The translations under genes and the position numbers were made by a program. Below are positions 51,004-58,650 of a DNA stretch of 64,000 nt, in pieces. The stretch is taken from assembly GCA_028722305.1 (NCBI GenBank), contig JAQYHB010000021.1, positions 1 to 64,000 on the forward strand, given 5' to 3'. A model generated the notes under the pieces. That model saw only the letters and a list, made by a program, of their open reading frames with translations, had not been told where the DNA came from and did no database searches. Each line of letters starts with the position of its first letter. Position 1 is the stretch's first letter. This DNA is from Spirochaetales bacterium (GTDB taxonomy: Bacteria > Spirochaetota > Spirochaetia > Sphaerochaetales > Sphaerochaetaceae).

Positions 51004-52444
51004 AATCAACAACCAGTTCACGTTCATGAAACGCAGGCTTGAGACCGAGGTCATCAAGTCGTTCTTCAAGGGTACGCTTGCCGAGGATGTCGACAAGATT
51101 CCCATTGTCATCATTCCCAAGGACCGCGTTCCGAACCGCTGTTGCATCTACAAGGAACGGGCCATGCTCCGCTACCGCATCATGGCGATGATGGGCATCG
51201 ACATCGAGCGCTTCGATGACGAGATGAAACCCCTTTCCGCCTATGTGAAGGAGGTGATGGAGAAGGACCAGCCCGCCGCCCCGATGTTGACCACCATCAG
51301 CACCGGTTGCTACGGATGCCCTCCGGAACAGTACCGGGTCACCGACCAGTGTCGTGGCTGTTTCGCCCGTCCCTGCACTGCCAACTGCCCGCGTGACGCG
51401 ATTGATTTCACCACCGGCAAAGCCCACATCAACACGGACCGGTGCGTCCGTTGCGGCAAGTGCAAGGAAGTCTGCCCGTATACCGCAATCATCCATATCC
51501 CTGTCCCCTGCGAGGCTGCCTGTCCCGTCGGTTGCGTGAAGAAAAACGAGAAAGGGTACGTGGAGATCGACCACAAGCACTGCATTTCCTGCGGTCGTTG
51601 CGCCACTTCCTGCCCGTTCGGCGCCATCGTCGAGCGCAGTGGCTTGTTCCCTGTCCTGAAGAAGCTTGCCAGCGACCAGCCGGTTGTCGCCATGATCGCT
51701 CCCGCGATCGAGGGACAGTTCCCGGGTACATTGGCCCAGATTGTCGCCGCCTTGCTGAAGGTCGGGTTCTCCCGTGTCGTCGAGGTTTCCCGCGGGGCGG
51801 AGGTGACCAGTATCAACGAGGCCAAGGAGCTTGAGGAACGGAAGGCGAAGGGCGAGTGGATGACCACCAGCTGTTGTTCCGCCTACCTGGAAATCGGCAA
51901 CAAGCTGCTGCCCTACATGCGTGGCAGACGGAGTGACGCGAAGACTCCGATGGCATACACCGGTGAAATCGTCCGCAAGGAGAATCCCGGTGCCTTCTCG
52001 GTCTTCATCGGTCCCTGCTTCGCCAAGAAGATCGAGGCAGCTAGGGATCCAAACGTTGACGGCGTGATCACCTTCAGCGAGCTTGCGGCCATCTTCATGG
52101 CTAAGGACATCGATGTCCGCGAGATGCAGCCGGCAGATTTGGGCGACGACAAGACGTTCAGCGACTGTCGAGGATTCGCCGTTTCCAATGGTGTCATCTC
52201 CAGCGTCATGCGCCGGTACCATGGCCCCGAGCCGAAGGTGATGGACCTCAACGGTGTGGACAAGAAGGTCTACACATTGATGAAGGTCTGGGAAAAGCGC
52301 AAGCCGGATGCCGACATCATCGAGGTGATGTGCTGCGAGGGCGGCTGTATCGGTGGTCCTGGCTGTATCGTCAAGCCGCAGGTCGCCCTTAGGCTGCGTG
52401 GCGGCAACAAGGCCGCGACTCCGGTCAAGTCGATGACGAAATGA
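50996..52444 (+). CDS. [FeFe]-hydrogenase-like protein, group B1/B3 type
   Basis: A 482-residue protein. The N-terminal region with IIPKDRVPNRCCIYKERAMLRYRIMA is the hallmark of the group B1/B3 subfamily, followed by three ferredoxin-type cysteine clusters (CYGCPPEQY, CRGCFARPCTANCP, CVRCGKCKEVCP and CISCGRCATSCP). The H-cluster motifs are L1 MTTSCCSAYL (both cysteines present), L2 GPCFAKKIEA and L3 MCCEGGCIGGPG. Unlike its upstream relative it keeps the proton-transfer cysteine and might be catalytically active. Group B physiology is largely unknown. The gene sits between the second [2Fe-2S] gene and the GAF gene, overlapping both. Confidence 0.88.
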   Translation: MLEINNQFTFMKRRLETEVIKSFFKGTLAEDVDKIPIVIIPKDRVPNRCCIYKERAMLRYRIMAMMGIDIERFDDEMKPLSAYVKEVMEKDQPAAPMLTTISTGCYGCPPEQYRVTDQCRGCFARPCTANCPRDAIDFTTGKAHINTDRCVRCGKCKEVCPYTAIIHIPVPCEAACPVGCVKKNEKGYVEIDHKHCISCGRCATSCPFGAIVERSGLFPVLKKLASDQPVVAMIAPAIEGQFPGTLAQIVAALLKVGFSRVVEVSRGAEVTSINEAKELEERKAKGEWMTTSCCSAYLEIGNKLLPYMRGRRSDAKTPMAYTGEIVRKENPGAFSVFIGPCFAKKIEAARDPNVDGVITFSELAAIFMAKDIDVREMQPADLGDDKTFSDCRGFAVSNGVISSVMRRYHGPEPKVMDLNGVDKKVYTLMKVWEKRKPDADIIEVMCCEGGCIGGPGCIVKPQVALRLRGGNKAATPVKSMTK

Positions 52445-52902
52445 CCGATCGTGACTCGTTTATCGCAGGTCTCTCTTCCTTGCTTTCGGGCGGGGAGGGA
52501 GACCCGTTTCGTATGATGACGGTGCTGGCCAACGCCAGCGCCTACCTTTTCGAGAGGTTGCCAGACGTCAGTTGGGCAGGCTTCTACCTGCGCAGGGGAG
52601 GATACCTCTATCTGGGTCCGTTTCAAGGCAAGGTCGCCTGCACGAAAATCGCCTTGGGCAAGGGTGTCTGCGGAACAGCGGCCATCCAGGAGCGGACGAT
52701 CGTGGTGCCTGACGTACACCAGTTTCCCGGCCACATCGCCTGCGACTCGGCCAGCCGGAGCGAGATTGTCGTCCCCCTGCTGGTGGATGGAACCCTGATC
52801 GGGGTCCTGGATCTGGACTCGACCAGCCTTGGCCGCTTCACTGGAGAGGATGCCTCTCTGCTGGAAAAGGCGGCCCAGGTGGTCACCGCCCATCTTTCCT
52901 GA
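52441..52902 (+). CDS. Free methionine-(R)-sulfoxide reductase (GAF domain, fRMsr)
   Basis: A 153-residue GAF protein with the three catalytic cysteines in the right spacing: C67 (KVACTKI), C77 (GKGVCGTA) and C101 (HIACDSASRSEIV), 10 and 24 residues apart as in E. coli YebR. The typical DVHQFPGHIACD and VLDLDS segments are present. It reduces free methionine-R-sulfoxide with thioredoxin. It overlaps the hydrogenase-like gene by four bases, so its expression is tied to the redox-sensing operon, consistent with oxidative stress. Confidence 0.93.
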   Translation: MTDRDSFIAGLSSLLSGGEGDPFRMMTVLANASAYLFERLPDVSWAGFYLRRGGYLYLGPFQGKVACTKIALGKGVCGTAAIQERTIVVPDVHQFPGHIACDSASRSEIVVPLLVDGTLIGVLDLDSTSLGRFTGEDASLLEKAAQVVTAHLS

Positions 52903-52940
52903 AGCTTTTTGCTTGTGATGCAAGGACCTGGTAGTCCCCC

Positions 52941-52969
52941 TTGACTTATTCGGGAAACAAGTGCATTGT
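52941..52969 (+). promoter_or_regulatory. Promoter of the thrS leader
   Basis: TTGACT (52941-52946), a 17-base spacer and CATTGT (52964-52969), just upstream of the T-box leader. It could also be read through by the hydrogenase-like operon, since no terminator is seen between. Confidence 0.5.
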
Positions 52970-52975
52970 TCAGAC

Positions 52976-53243
52976 AACGACTGCGACGAAGACGAGTAAT
53001 CGGATGTGCCACCACAGAGAGGAGCCCCACTGGCTGAGAGGGCTTCGGCGGGTATCCGGTGAAAACCCCTTCCGAGTCATCCTTCGAACGGAAACCAGTA
53101 GTTGGATCGAGACGACCTGCGCAGTGGCCAGACATGAGTGCTCTCCCAGAGAGAAGCAGGGTGGAACCGCGGAAGCCTTGATGCTTTCGTCCTTGCAATA
53201 AGGCTGAGGCCTGTTGCAGAGGCGCAGGCATGAAGGCTTTTTT
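52976..53243 (+). ncRNA. T-box riboswitch controlling thrS
   Basis: The canonical T-box sequence AGGGTGGAACCGCGG is at 53158-53172, with the matching antiterminator 3' part CGTCCTT at 53188-53194. Stem I elements are visible: AGTA (52995-52998) for the S-turn with GAA (53061-53063) opposite, and the AGAGAGGAG...GCTGAGAGGG distal part (53016-53043). Right after GAA is the likely threonine specifier ACC (53065-53067). The competing terminator is AAGCCTT (53173-53179) with AAGGCTT (53233-53239) followed by T residues. Uncharged threonine tRNA would bind and allow read-through into thrS. Confidence 0.9.
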
Positions 53244-53264
53244 GATGCATGAAGGAGACGCAAA

Positions 53265-55043
53265 ATGGATAAAGAAGCGTATTTGCAGGTATACCGCCAT
53301 TCATTGTCCCACGTGATGGCGAAGGCCGTGATGGAGCTTTTCGGACGCGATCACGTCCAAATTGCCATCGGACCCCAGATTGATGATGGATTCTACTATG
53401 ATTTCCAGCTACCCCGTCCTGTGACCACCGATGACTTCAAGGCCATCGAGGACAAGATGCACGAGATTCTCAAGCGCAAGGAGAACTGGACGCGCAAGGT
53501 CGTCACCAAGGATGAGGCGCTGAAGATTTTCGCCGACCAGAAATACAAGGTCGAGCTGATCAAGGACCTTCCTGCGGACGAGACGATTTCCGTCTACTAT
53601 ACGGGGGACGATTTCGTCGACCTTTGCAGGGGACCGCATGTCTCCAACAGCCAGGAACTGCTCGGTGCCGCTTTCAAGATCAAGAGCGTTGCCGGCGCCT
53701 ACTGGAGGGGCGATGAGAAGAACGACCAGTTGCAGAGGATCTACTGCTACGCCTTCCCTGACCAGAAACAGCTGAAGGACCATCTGAACCTTATCCGCGA
53801 GGCTATGGAGCGCGACCACAAGAAGATCGGGCCCGAGCTCGGCATCTTCATGTTTGACGAGACCGCTCCGGGCATGCCCTATTTCCTGCCCCGCGGCCTG
53901 AAGAGCTACAACGCCCTGCTGGACTTCTGGAGACGCATCCACGAGCAGCACGGATATAACGAGATTTCCGCTCCAATCCTCAACTCCAAGCAGCTGTGGG
54001 AGACCAGCGGCCACTGGGCTCACTACAAGGACAACATGTTCCTGGTCGAGGAGGACAAGAACAACATCTACGGCCTGAAGCCGATGAACTGCCCCAACGC
54101 GATCAAGGTCTACATGCGCTCGCTGCGCTCGTACAAGGAGTTGCCGCTTCGGATCAGCCAGGTCGACCCGGTGCATCGAAAGGAGAAGAGCGGTACCCTC
54201 AACGGCCTGTTCCGCGTGCAGATGTTCCATCAGGACGATGCCCACATCCTGCTGACCGAGGAGCAGATTGGTGACGAGATCAGCGACATCATGGATATCG
54301 CCGAGCAGATCTACGGCACGTTCGGCCTGACCTACAAGGCGGAGCTTTCCACCAGACCTGCCGACTACATGGGCGACATCAAGGTCTGGGACCAGGCGGA
54401 GAAGGACCTGAAGGCGATTCTCGCCAAGAAGTACGGCGAGGGCAACTTCGAGATCAACGAGGGTGATGGCGCCTTCTATGGGCCGAAGATCGATTTGAAG
54501 ATGCGCGACTGCCTCGGCCGCGAGTGGCAGATGGGCACGATCCAGCTGGACTTCCAGCTTCCGCTGAACTTCAACATGAAGTACGTGGCCAAGGATGGAA
54601 GCCAGAAGATGCCGGTCATGATCCACCGCGCCATCTTCGGGTCCCTGGAGCGTTTCATCGGCATCCTGATCGAGAACTTCAAGGGAGATTTCCCCTTCTG
54701 GCTCAACCCGCTGCAGGTTGGCCTGGTGCCGATCCGTCCGGAGCACAACGCCTACGCCAAGGAGGTCTATGACCTGCTGTGGAAGAACCGCATCCGTGTC
54801 GAGGCCGATTACACCGACCGCAACATGAAGGAGAAGATCAAGCAGTTCAAGACGATGAAGGACCCGTATACGGTCGTCATCGGCGACCAGGAGGTGCAGA
54901 ACCGCACCGTCAGCGTCAACATCCGTGGTTCGCAGAAGCGCATGCAGAACCTGCCGCTGGATACCTTCCTCAAGATCTGCAAGAAGATGAACGAGGAGTA
55001 TTCGCTCAACCTGATCGACGAGGTTCCTGCGGACTTGCAGTAA
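53265..55043 (+). CDS. thrS: Threonyl-tRNA synthetase lacking the TGS domain
   Basis: A 592-residue class II synthetase with AAGGAG before the ATG. It begins directly with the editing domain (YRHSLSHVMAKAVMELFG, then DLCRGPHVSN), lacking the roughly 60-residue N-terminal TGS domain of E. coli ThrS. The catalytic core is complete: LPRGLKSYNALLDFWR, MNCPNAIKVY (zinc cysteine), DPVHRKEKSGTLNGLFRVQMFHQDDAHI and motif 3 HRAIFGSLERFIGILIEN, then the anticodon domain. The T-box immediately upstream ties expression to threonine supply. Confidence 0.97.
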   Translation: MDKEAYLQVYRHSLSHVMAKAVMELFGRDHVQIAIGPQIDDGFYYDFQLPRPVTTDDFKAIEDKMHEILKRKENWTRKVVTKDEALKIFADQKYKVELIKDLPADETISVYYTGDDFVDLCRGPHVSNSQELLGAAFKIKSVAGAYWRGDEKNDQLQRIYCYAFPDQKQLKDHLNLIREAMERDHKKIGPELGIFMFDETAPGMPYFLPRGLKSYNALLDFWRRIHEQHGYNEISAPILNSKQLWETSGHWAHYKDNMFLVEEDKNNIYGLKPMNCPNAIKVYMRSLRSYKELPLRISQVDPVHRKEKSGTLNGLFRVQMFHQDDAHILLTEEQIGDEISDIMDIAEQIYGTFGLTYKAELSTRPADYMGDIKVWDQAEKDLKAILAKKYGEGNFEINEGDGAFYGPKIDLKMRDCLGREWQMGTIQLDFQLPLNFNMKYVAKDGSQKMPVMIHRAIFGSLERFIGILIENFKGDFPFWLNPLQVGLVPIRPEHNAYAKEVYDLLWKNRIRVEADYTDRNMKEKIKQFKTMKDPYTVVIGDQEVQNRTVSVNIRGSQKRMQNLPLDTFLKICKKMNEEYSLNLIDEVPADLQ

Positions 55044-55068
55044 CCTGCTCCATAAGCGAGTGAAGCAG

Positions 55069-55101
55069 CCACCCTGTGCCTCACGGCATGGGGTGGTTTT
55101 T
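55069..55101 (+). terminator. Terminator of thrS
   Basis: CCACCC (55069-55074) pairs with GGGTGG (55091-55096), with further pairing of the inner GTGC/GGCAT region, followed by five T residues (55097-55101). Confidence 0.85.
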
Positions 55102-55164
55102 CTTTAGGACTTCGCTTGGATACTTTTGCTCTAGGGGTATTCCTCCGGCACGTAACCGCCTACA

Positions 55165-56676
55165 ATGGGGGATATGCGGAAAGAAGATGCGTACAGACAG
55201 ATTGAGGCGGTTGATCGGGAGATAACCCTGCTCGGCCATATCTGCGCCATATTGGAATGGGACCAGGAGCTCTATGCTCCGGCCAAGGCGAGTGACGAGC
55301 GTGGCCGGCAGATGGGATACATCGAGAGCCGGATGCACGAGCTGGCAACCTCGCCCTTGATGGGGGAGATGCTGGAGACGGTGGGGGCGAGCGAGGCCAA
55401 TCCTGGGGGAGATGCTTCGGATTCGTTTCTGCGTGCGCTCGTCCGCCTGCGAGGCCGGGAGTACCGCAAGGCCCATGTAGTCCCTTCCTCCCTCATCGCT
55501 GCCATCAGCGAGGAGACCACCAGGGGGTATACGGTTTGGCTTGAGGCCCGCAGCAAGAAGGATTGGAAGCTTTTCGCTCCGACGTTCCAGCGTATCCTCG
55601 ACTTGGAGAAGGAACGCGCCTCCTGCTGCCGGAAACCGGGACAGGGGTTGTACGACGTTCTTCTGGACGACTATGAGGAGGGAGCGAGTGAGGCTTGGGT
55701 CGACTCCCTGTTCGCTCCGTTGCTGGAGCCTGTCCGCAGTATCATCGCCCATGCTCCAGCCATTGATGATTCCTTTCTTCGAAAGTCCTATCCCGTCGAG
55801 GCGCAGAAGGCCCTGCAGCAGGAGGTGATGGAGAGAATGGGGTTCGACTTCAGCCGTGGCTTGGTGGGGACGAGCGCCCATCCCTTTACCTCGACCCTCG
55901 GGGAGGAGGATGTGCGCATCACCACCCGGTATACGGATCCCAGTGTCATGGACTCCTTCTACAGCACGGTCCACGAAAGCGGTCATGCGCTGTATGAACA
56001 GTGGGCTTCGAACGGCAGGCAGAAGGGAACCACCATCGCCGGTGGTGCCAGCTACGCGCTACACGAAAGCCAGTCCCGGCTTTGGGAGAACATCATCGGA
56101 CGTAGCCGTCCCTTCCTTCTTGCCGTGTGGCCCTTGTTCCAGAAGCGGTTCGTCTCGCAACTCGAGGGAATCAGTTTCGACCAGTTCTACCGTGCGGTCA
56201 ACAAGGTGCAGCCGGGCTGTATCCGCACCAACAGCGACGAGGTCTGCTATGTGCTGCATATCATGCTGCGCTACGAAATCGAAAAGCAGCTGGTGAAGGG
56301 GAGCCTTGTCGTGGACGACGTGCCAGAGGCCTGGAACACGCTCAGCGAGCAGCTGCTCGGCATTCGTCCCGATGACGACGCCCTGGGGTGTTTGCAGGAT
56401 GTCCATTGGGCAGGTGGTTCCATCGGCTATTTTCCCTCTTACGCTCTGGGCAACCTGTATGGCGCGCAGATCTGGGATGTGCTCCGGGGGGAACTCGACA
56501 CCGACCGTATCCTGGAAAGCGGACAGTGGCTGCCGATTGTCCAGTGGCTGGGCGAGCATGTATGGCAGTACGGCATGAGCTTCGACCCCGCCACGCTGAT
56601 CAAGAGGGTGAGTGGAAAAGCGCTTGACGCTACCAGCTTCACCCGATACCTTGAAACCAAGTACAAGGAGATGTGA
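55165..56676 (+). CDS. Carboxypeptidase Taq (M32) family metallopeptidase
   Basis: A 503-residue cytosolic M32 metallopeptidase. The zinc motif HESGH is in FYSTVHESGHALYEQW, with the third ligand region SQSRLWENIIGRS (E as in M32 HExxH...E). Other family segments are LLGHICAILEWDQELYAP, HPFTSTLGEEDVRITTRY and RTNSDEVCYVLHIMLRYEIEKQL. The start may be the ATG at 55165 or, better supplied by GGGGA, the one at 55174. It removes C-terminal amino acids from peptides. The phosphatidyltransferase gene follows within three bases. Confidence 0.93.
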   Translation: MGDMRKEDAYRQIEAVDREITLLGHICAILEWDQELYAPAKASDERGRQMGYIESRMHELATSPLMGEMLETVGASEANPGGDASDSFLRALVRLRGREYRKAHVVPSSLIAAISEETTRGYTVWLEARSKKDWKLFAPTFQRILDLEKERASCCRKPGQGLYDVLLDDYEEGASEAWVDSLFAPLLEPVRSIIAHAPAIDDSFLRKSYPVEAQKALQQEVMERMGFDFSRGLVGTSAHPFTSTLGEEDVRITTRYTDPSVMDSFYSTVHESGHALYEQWASNGRQKGTTIAGGASYALHESQSRLWENIIGRSRPFLLAVWPLFQKRFVSQLEGISFDQFYRAVNKVQPGCIRTNSDEVCYVLHIMLRYEIEKQLVKGSLVVDDVPEAWNTLSEQLLGIRPDDDALGCLQDVHWAGGSIGYFPSYALGNLYGAQIWDVLRGELDTDRILESGQWLPIVQWLGEHVWQYGMSFDPATLIKRVSGKALDATSFTRYLETKYKEM

Positions 56677-56678
56677 TT

Positions 56679-57272
56679 ATGACGCTCCCCAATAAACTGA
56701 CGGTAGGCCGCCTGGTCATGGCGCCCCTGTTCTTCATCATGTTCAACCTGCGCTATTGGGTGGGGTCTCAGGTCACAATGCTCTCCAGCATCGTCTGTCT
56801 CGTCCTGTTCGTGGCGATTGAGATGACCGACCTGCTGGACGGGAAGATCGCCAGGCACTATCACCTGGTCACCGACCTGGGAAAGGTGATGGATCCGTTT
56901 GGGGACACCCTTTCCCACCTGACCTATTTCGTCTGTTTCATGATCAGCGGCATCATGCCCAGCTGGGTTTTCGTCGTAATCATGTACCGCGAGTTCGCGA
57001 TTCTCTTCATCCGGCTGCTGATGGTCAGCCAGGGCCATGTGATGCCGGCCAACATGTGGGGCAAAAGCAAGACGGTCACCTACGCGGTGGGCGGTGTGCT
57101 CGGCATTTTCTACCTGCTTCTGGCGAGCATGATGGAGGCGGGCCAGCTCTCGGCCTTCTACACCTGCATGCAGGTGGTGTTCGCGCTCTCCGCCATCGCC
57201 AGCGTTGTTTCTTTCCTGAACTATATCCGTCTCATTATCCGTGACGGGAGTCTTTCTCAGATGACGAGGTGA
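56679..57272 (+). CDS. pgsA: CDP-alcohol phosphatidyltransferase (PgsA-like)
   Basis: A 197-residue membrane enzyme with about five or six membrane segments. The catalytic CDP-OH motif D-x2-D-G-x2-A-R-x8-G-x3-D-x3-D is complete: DLLDGKIARHYHLVTDLGKVMDPFGD. NKLTVGRLVMAPLFF at the N-terminus is typical of phosphatidylglycerophosphate synthase, which makes PGP from CDP-diacylglycerol and glycerol-3-phosphate; other CDP-alcohol specificities cannot be excluded. The ATG at 56679 is chosen because AAGGAG (56665-56670) is correctly spaced; a GTG two codons earlier is not. Confidence 0.88.
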   Translation: MTLPNKLTVGRLVMAPLFFIMFNLRYWVGSQVTMLSSIVCLVLFVAIEMTDLLDGKIARHYHLVTDLGKVMDPFGDTLSHLTYFVCFMISGIMPSWVFVVIMYREFAILFIRLLMVSQGHVMPANMWGKSKTVTYAVGGVLGIFYLLLASMMEAGQLSAFYTCMQVVFALSAIASVVSFLNYIRLIIRDGSLSQMTR

Positions 57273-57282
57273 AATTACTACA

Positions 57283-58356
57283 ATGAAATATACGGTTTCT
57301 TTTGGCGAAATCATGGTCCGCATCACAACCCCCGGAGTTCAGAAAATCCGCCAGTCATGGCCGGGTGACGCTACAATCACGTTCGCGGGAAGCGAAAGCA
57401 ACGTTGCCGAGTCTCTCGCCCTGCAGGGTTGCCCGTCGAAATTTGTCACGAAGCTTCCGAAGAACGACGTGGCGGAGTGCTGCCTGTCCATGCTGCGCGG
57501 CATTGGTGTCGACGACAGCGAGGTCGTCCGTTCGGAACGTGGCCGTATGGGCGCGTACTACGTCGAGGGTGGCGCCGACCAGCGCGCCAGCAAGGTGATT
57601 TATGACCGCGAGGACTCGGTGTTCAGCCACTCCAAGCCCAGCGACTACGACTGGGAGGAAATCCTGAAGGACGCCGACTGGTTCCATTGTTCCGGCATCT
57701 CCCCGGCTATCACGCAGGATACCGCCGAGGTGACCATTGACGCCGTCAAGCGGGCCAAGAGGATGGGACTGACCGTTTCCTTCGACATGAACTACCGCCA
57801 GAAACTCTGGCTATGGGATCCCTCAAAGAGCCAGAAGCAACTTGCCCAGGAGGTCTGTGCCCAGATCCTGCCCTATACCGATGTGCTGATCGGCAATATC
57901 GAGGACTCGGATACCGTCGGTGTCTACACCAACGACTCGATCGAGCACAACCCCGATTTCTGCAAGACGATGGTCGGACGGTACCCGAACCTGAAGCTGA
58001 TCGCCACGATCCTTCGTGACATGCCGTCGGCCAACATCGATACCTGGGGAGGCATCCTGTACGACGTCAAGAACGACAAGCAATATGTCGGACCGCTGGT
58101 GGACGGCACATACGCGCCTTGGCACATCAACGACATCGTCGATCCGATTGGTGTCGGGGACGCGTTCAGCGCTGGCCTTGTCTATGCGCTGAAGGACCCG
58201 GAGATCAAGGATGACCTGCAATACGTGCTTGAGTACACGCTCGCCTGCTCCTGCCTTGCCCACACCATCAAAGGCGACTGCAACTACACGACCAAGGACG
58301 AAGTGCTCGCTTTGCTGAAGAAGGGGCCGCGCGGAAGCGGACGGGTTCTGCGCTAA
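57283..58356 (+). CDS. kdgK: PfkB-family sugar kinase, probably 2-keto-3-deoxygluconate kinase
   Basis: A 357-residue ribokinase-family enzyme. The N-terminus (VSFGEIMVRITTP) and the SESNVAESLALQG motif, RMGAYYVEGGADQRASKVIYDRE, and SFDMNYRQKLWLWDP are typical of KDG kinases. The ATP/anion-hole motif is DPIGVGDAFSAGLVYAL, with GVGD instead of GAGD. It would phosphorylate 2-keto-3-deoxygluconate, the product of the uronate pathway fed by GH105 (29958-31076). No aldolase or KDG isomerase genes are next to it, so the assignment is by sequence alone. Confidence 0.85.
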   Translation: MKYTVSFGEIMVRITTPGVQKIRQSWPGDATITFAGSESNVAESLALQGCPSKFVTKLPKNDVAECCLSMLRGIGVDDSEVVRSERGRMGAYYVEGGADQRASKVIYDREDSVFSHSKPSDYDWEEILKDADWFHCSGISPAITQDTAEVTIDAVKRAKRMGLTVSFDMNYRQKLWLWDPSKSQKQLAQEVCAQILPYTDVLIGNIEDSDTVGVYTNDSIEHNPDFCKTMVGRYPNLKLIATILRDMPSANIDTWGGILYDVKNDKQYVGPLVDGTYAPWHINDIVDPIGVGDAFSAGLVYALKDPEIKDDLQYVLEYTLACSCLAHTIKGDCNYTTKDEVLALLKKGPRGSGRVLR

Positions 58357-58650
58357 GAGGCGAGTCCTCTGCTCCCAACCAATCCATCGTTTTCCTTTTA
58401 TGCCTCCTGGGGTGCTGTTGCCCTCATAGGCCTCCTTCCCAGGGGGGTATTGATGCCTGTCTGATGGACTTGTTTGTGGCGACTGCGGGCAGGTTCCATC
58501 CATTTTGGGGAAAACGATGCCTTGCAGAGGCAGATGCTGTGTGGAACGGGGTTTCCCTGTCTTTTGGGCTTAACCTGTATTCTTGTTTTTGAATTTCTGA
58601 CTTTATAAGATTCATTTTTTTGCTATATCCATCTTCATGGAGGTAACCCC
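58357..58650 (+). other. 294-base interval without a gene; composition boundary
   Basis: No gene is supported. An AGAGG-CGAGT-CCTCT hairpin lies directly after the kinase stop codon at about 58356-58370. From about 58,560 the sequence becomes visibly richer in A and T, with TTTGAATTTCTGACTTTATAAGATTC just before the decayed ATPase, whose ATGGAGGTAACCCCATG start region gives a good GGAGG ribosome site. Confidence 0.5.

Noticed and set aside
53409-54746. 445-codon minus-strand frame antisense to thrS
   Set aside because: ThrS on the plus strand is certain; the antisense frame is a by-product of GC-rich codon usage.
58424-58615. Minus-strand 63-codon frame before the decayed ATPase
   Set aside because: No ribosome site, no recognisable motif, and it lies in the composition-boundary stretch.
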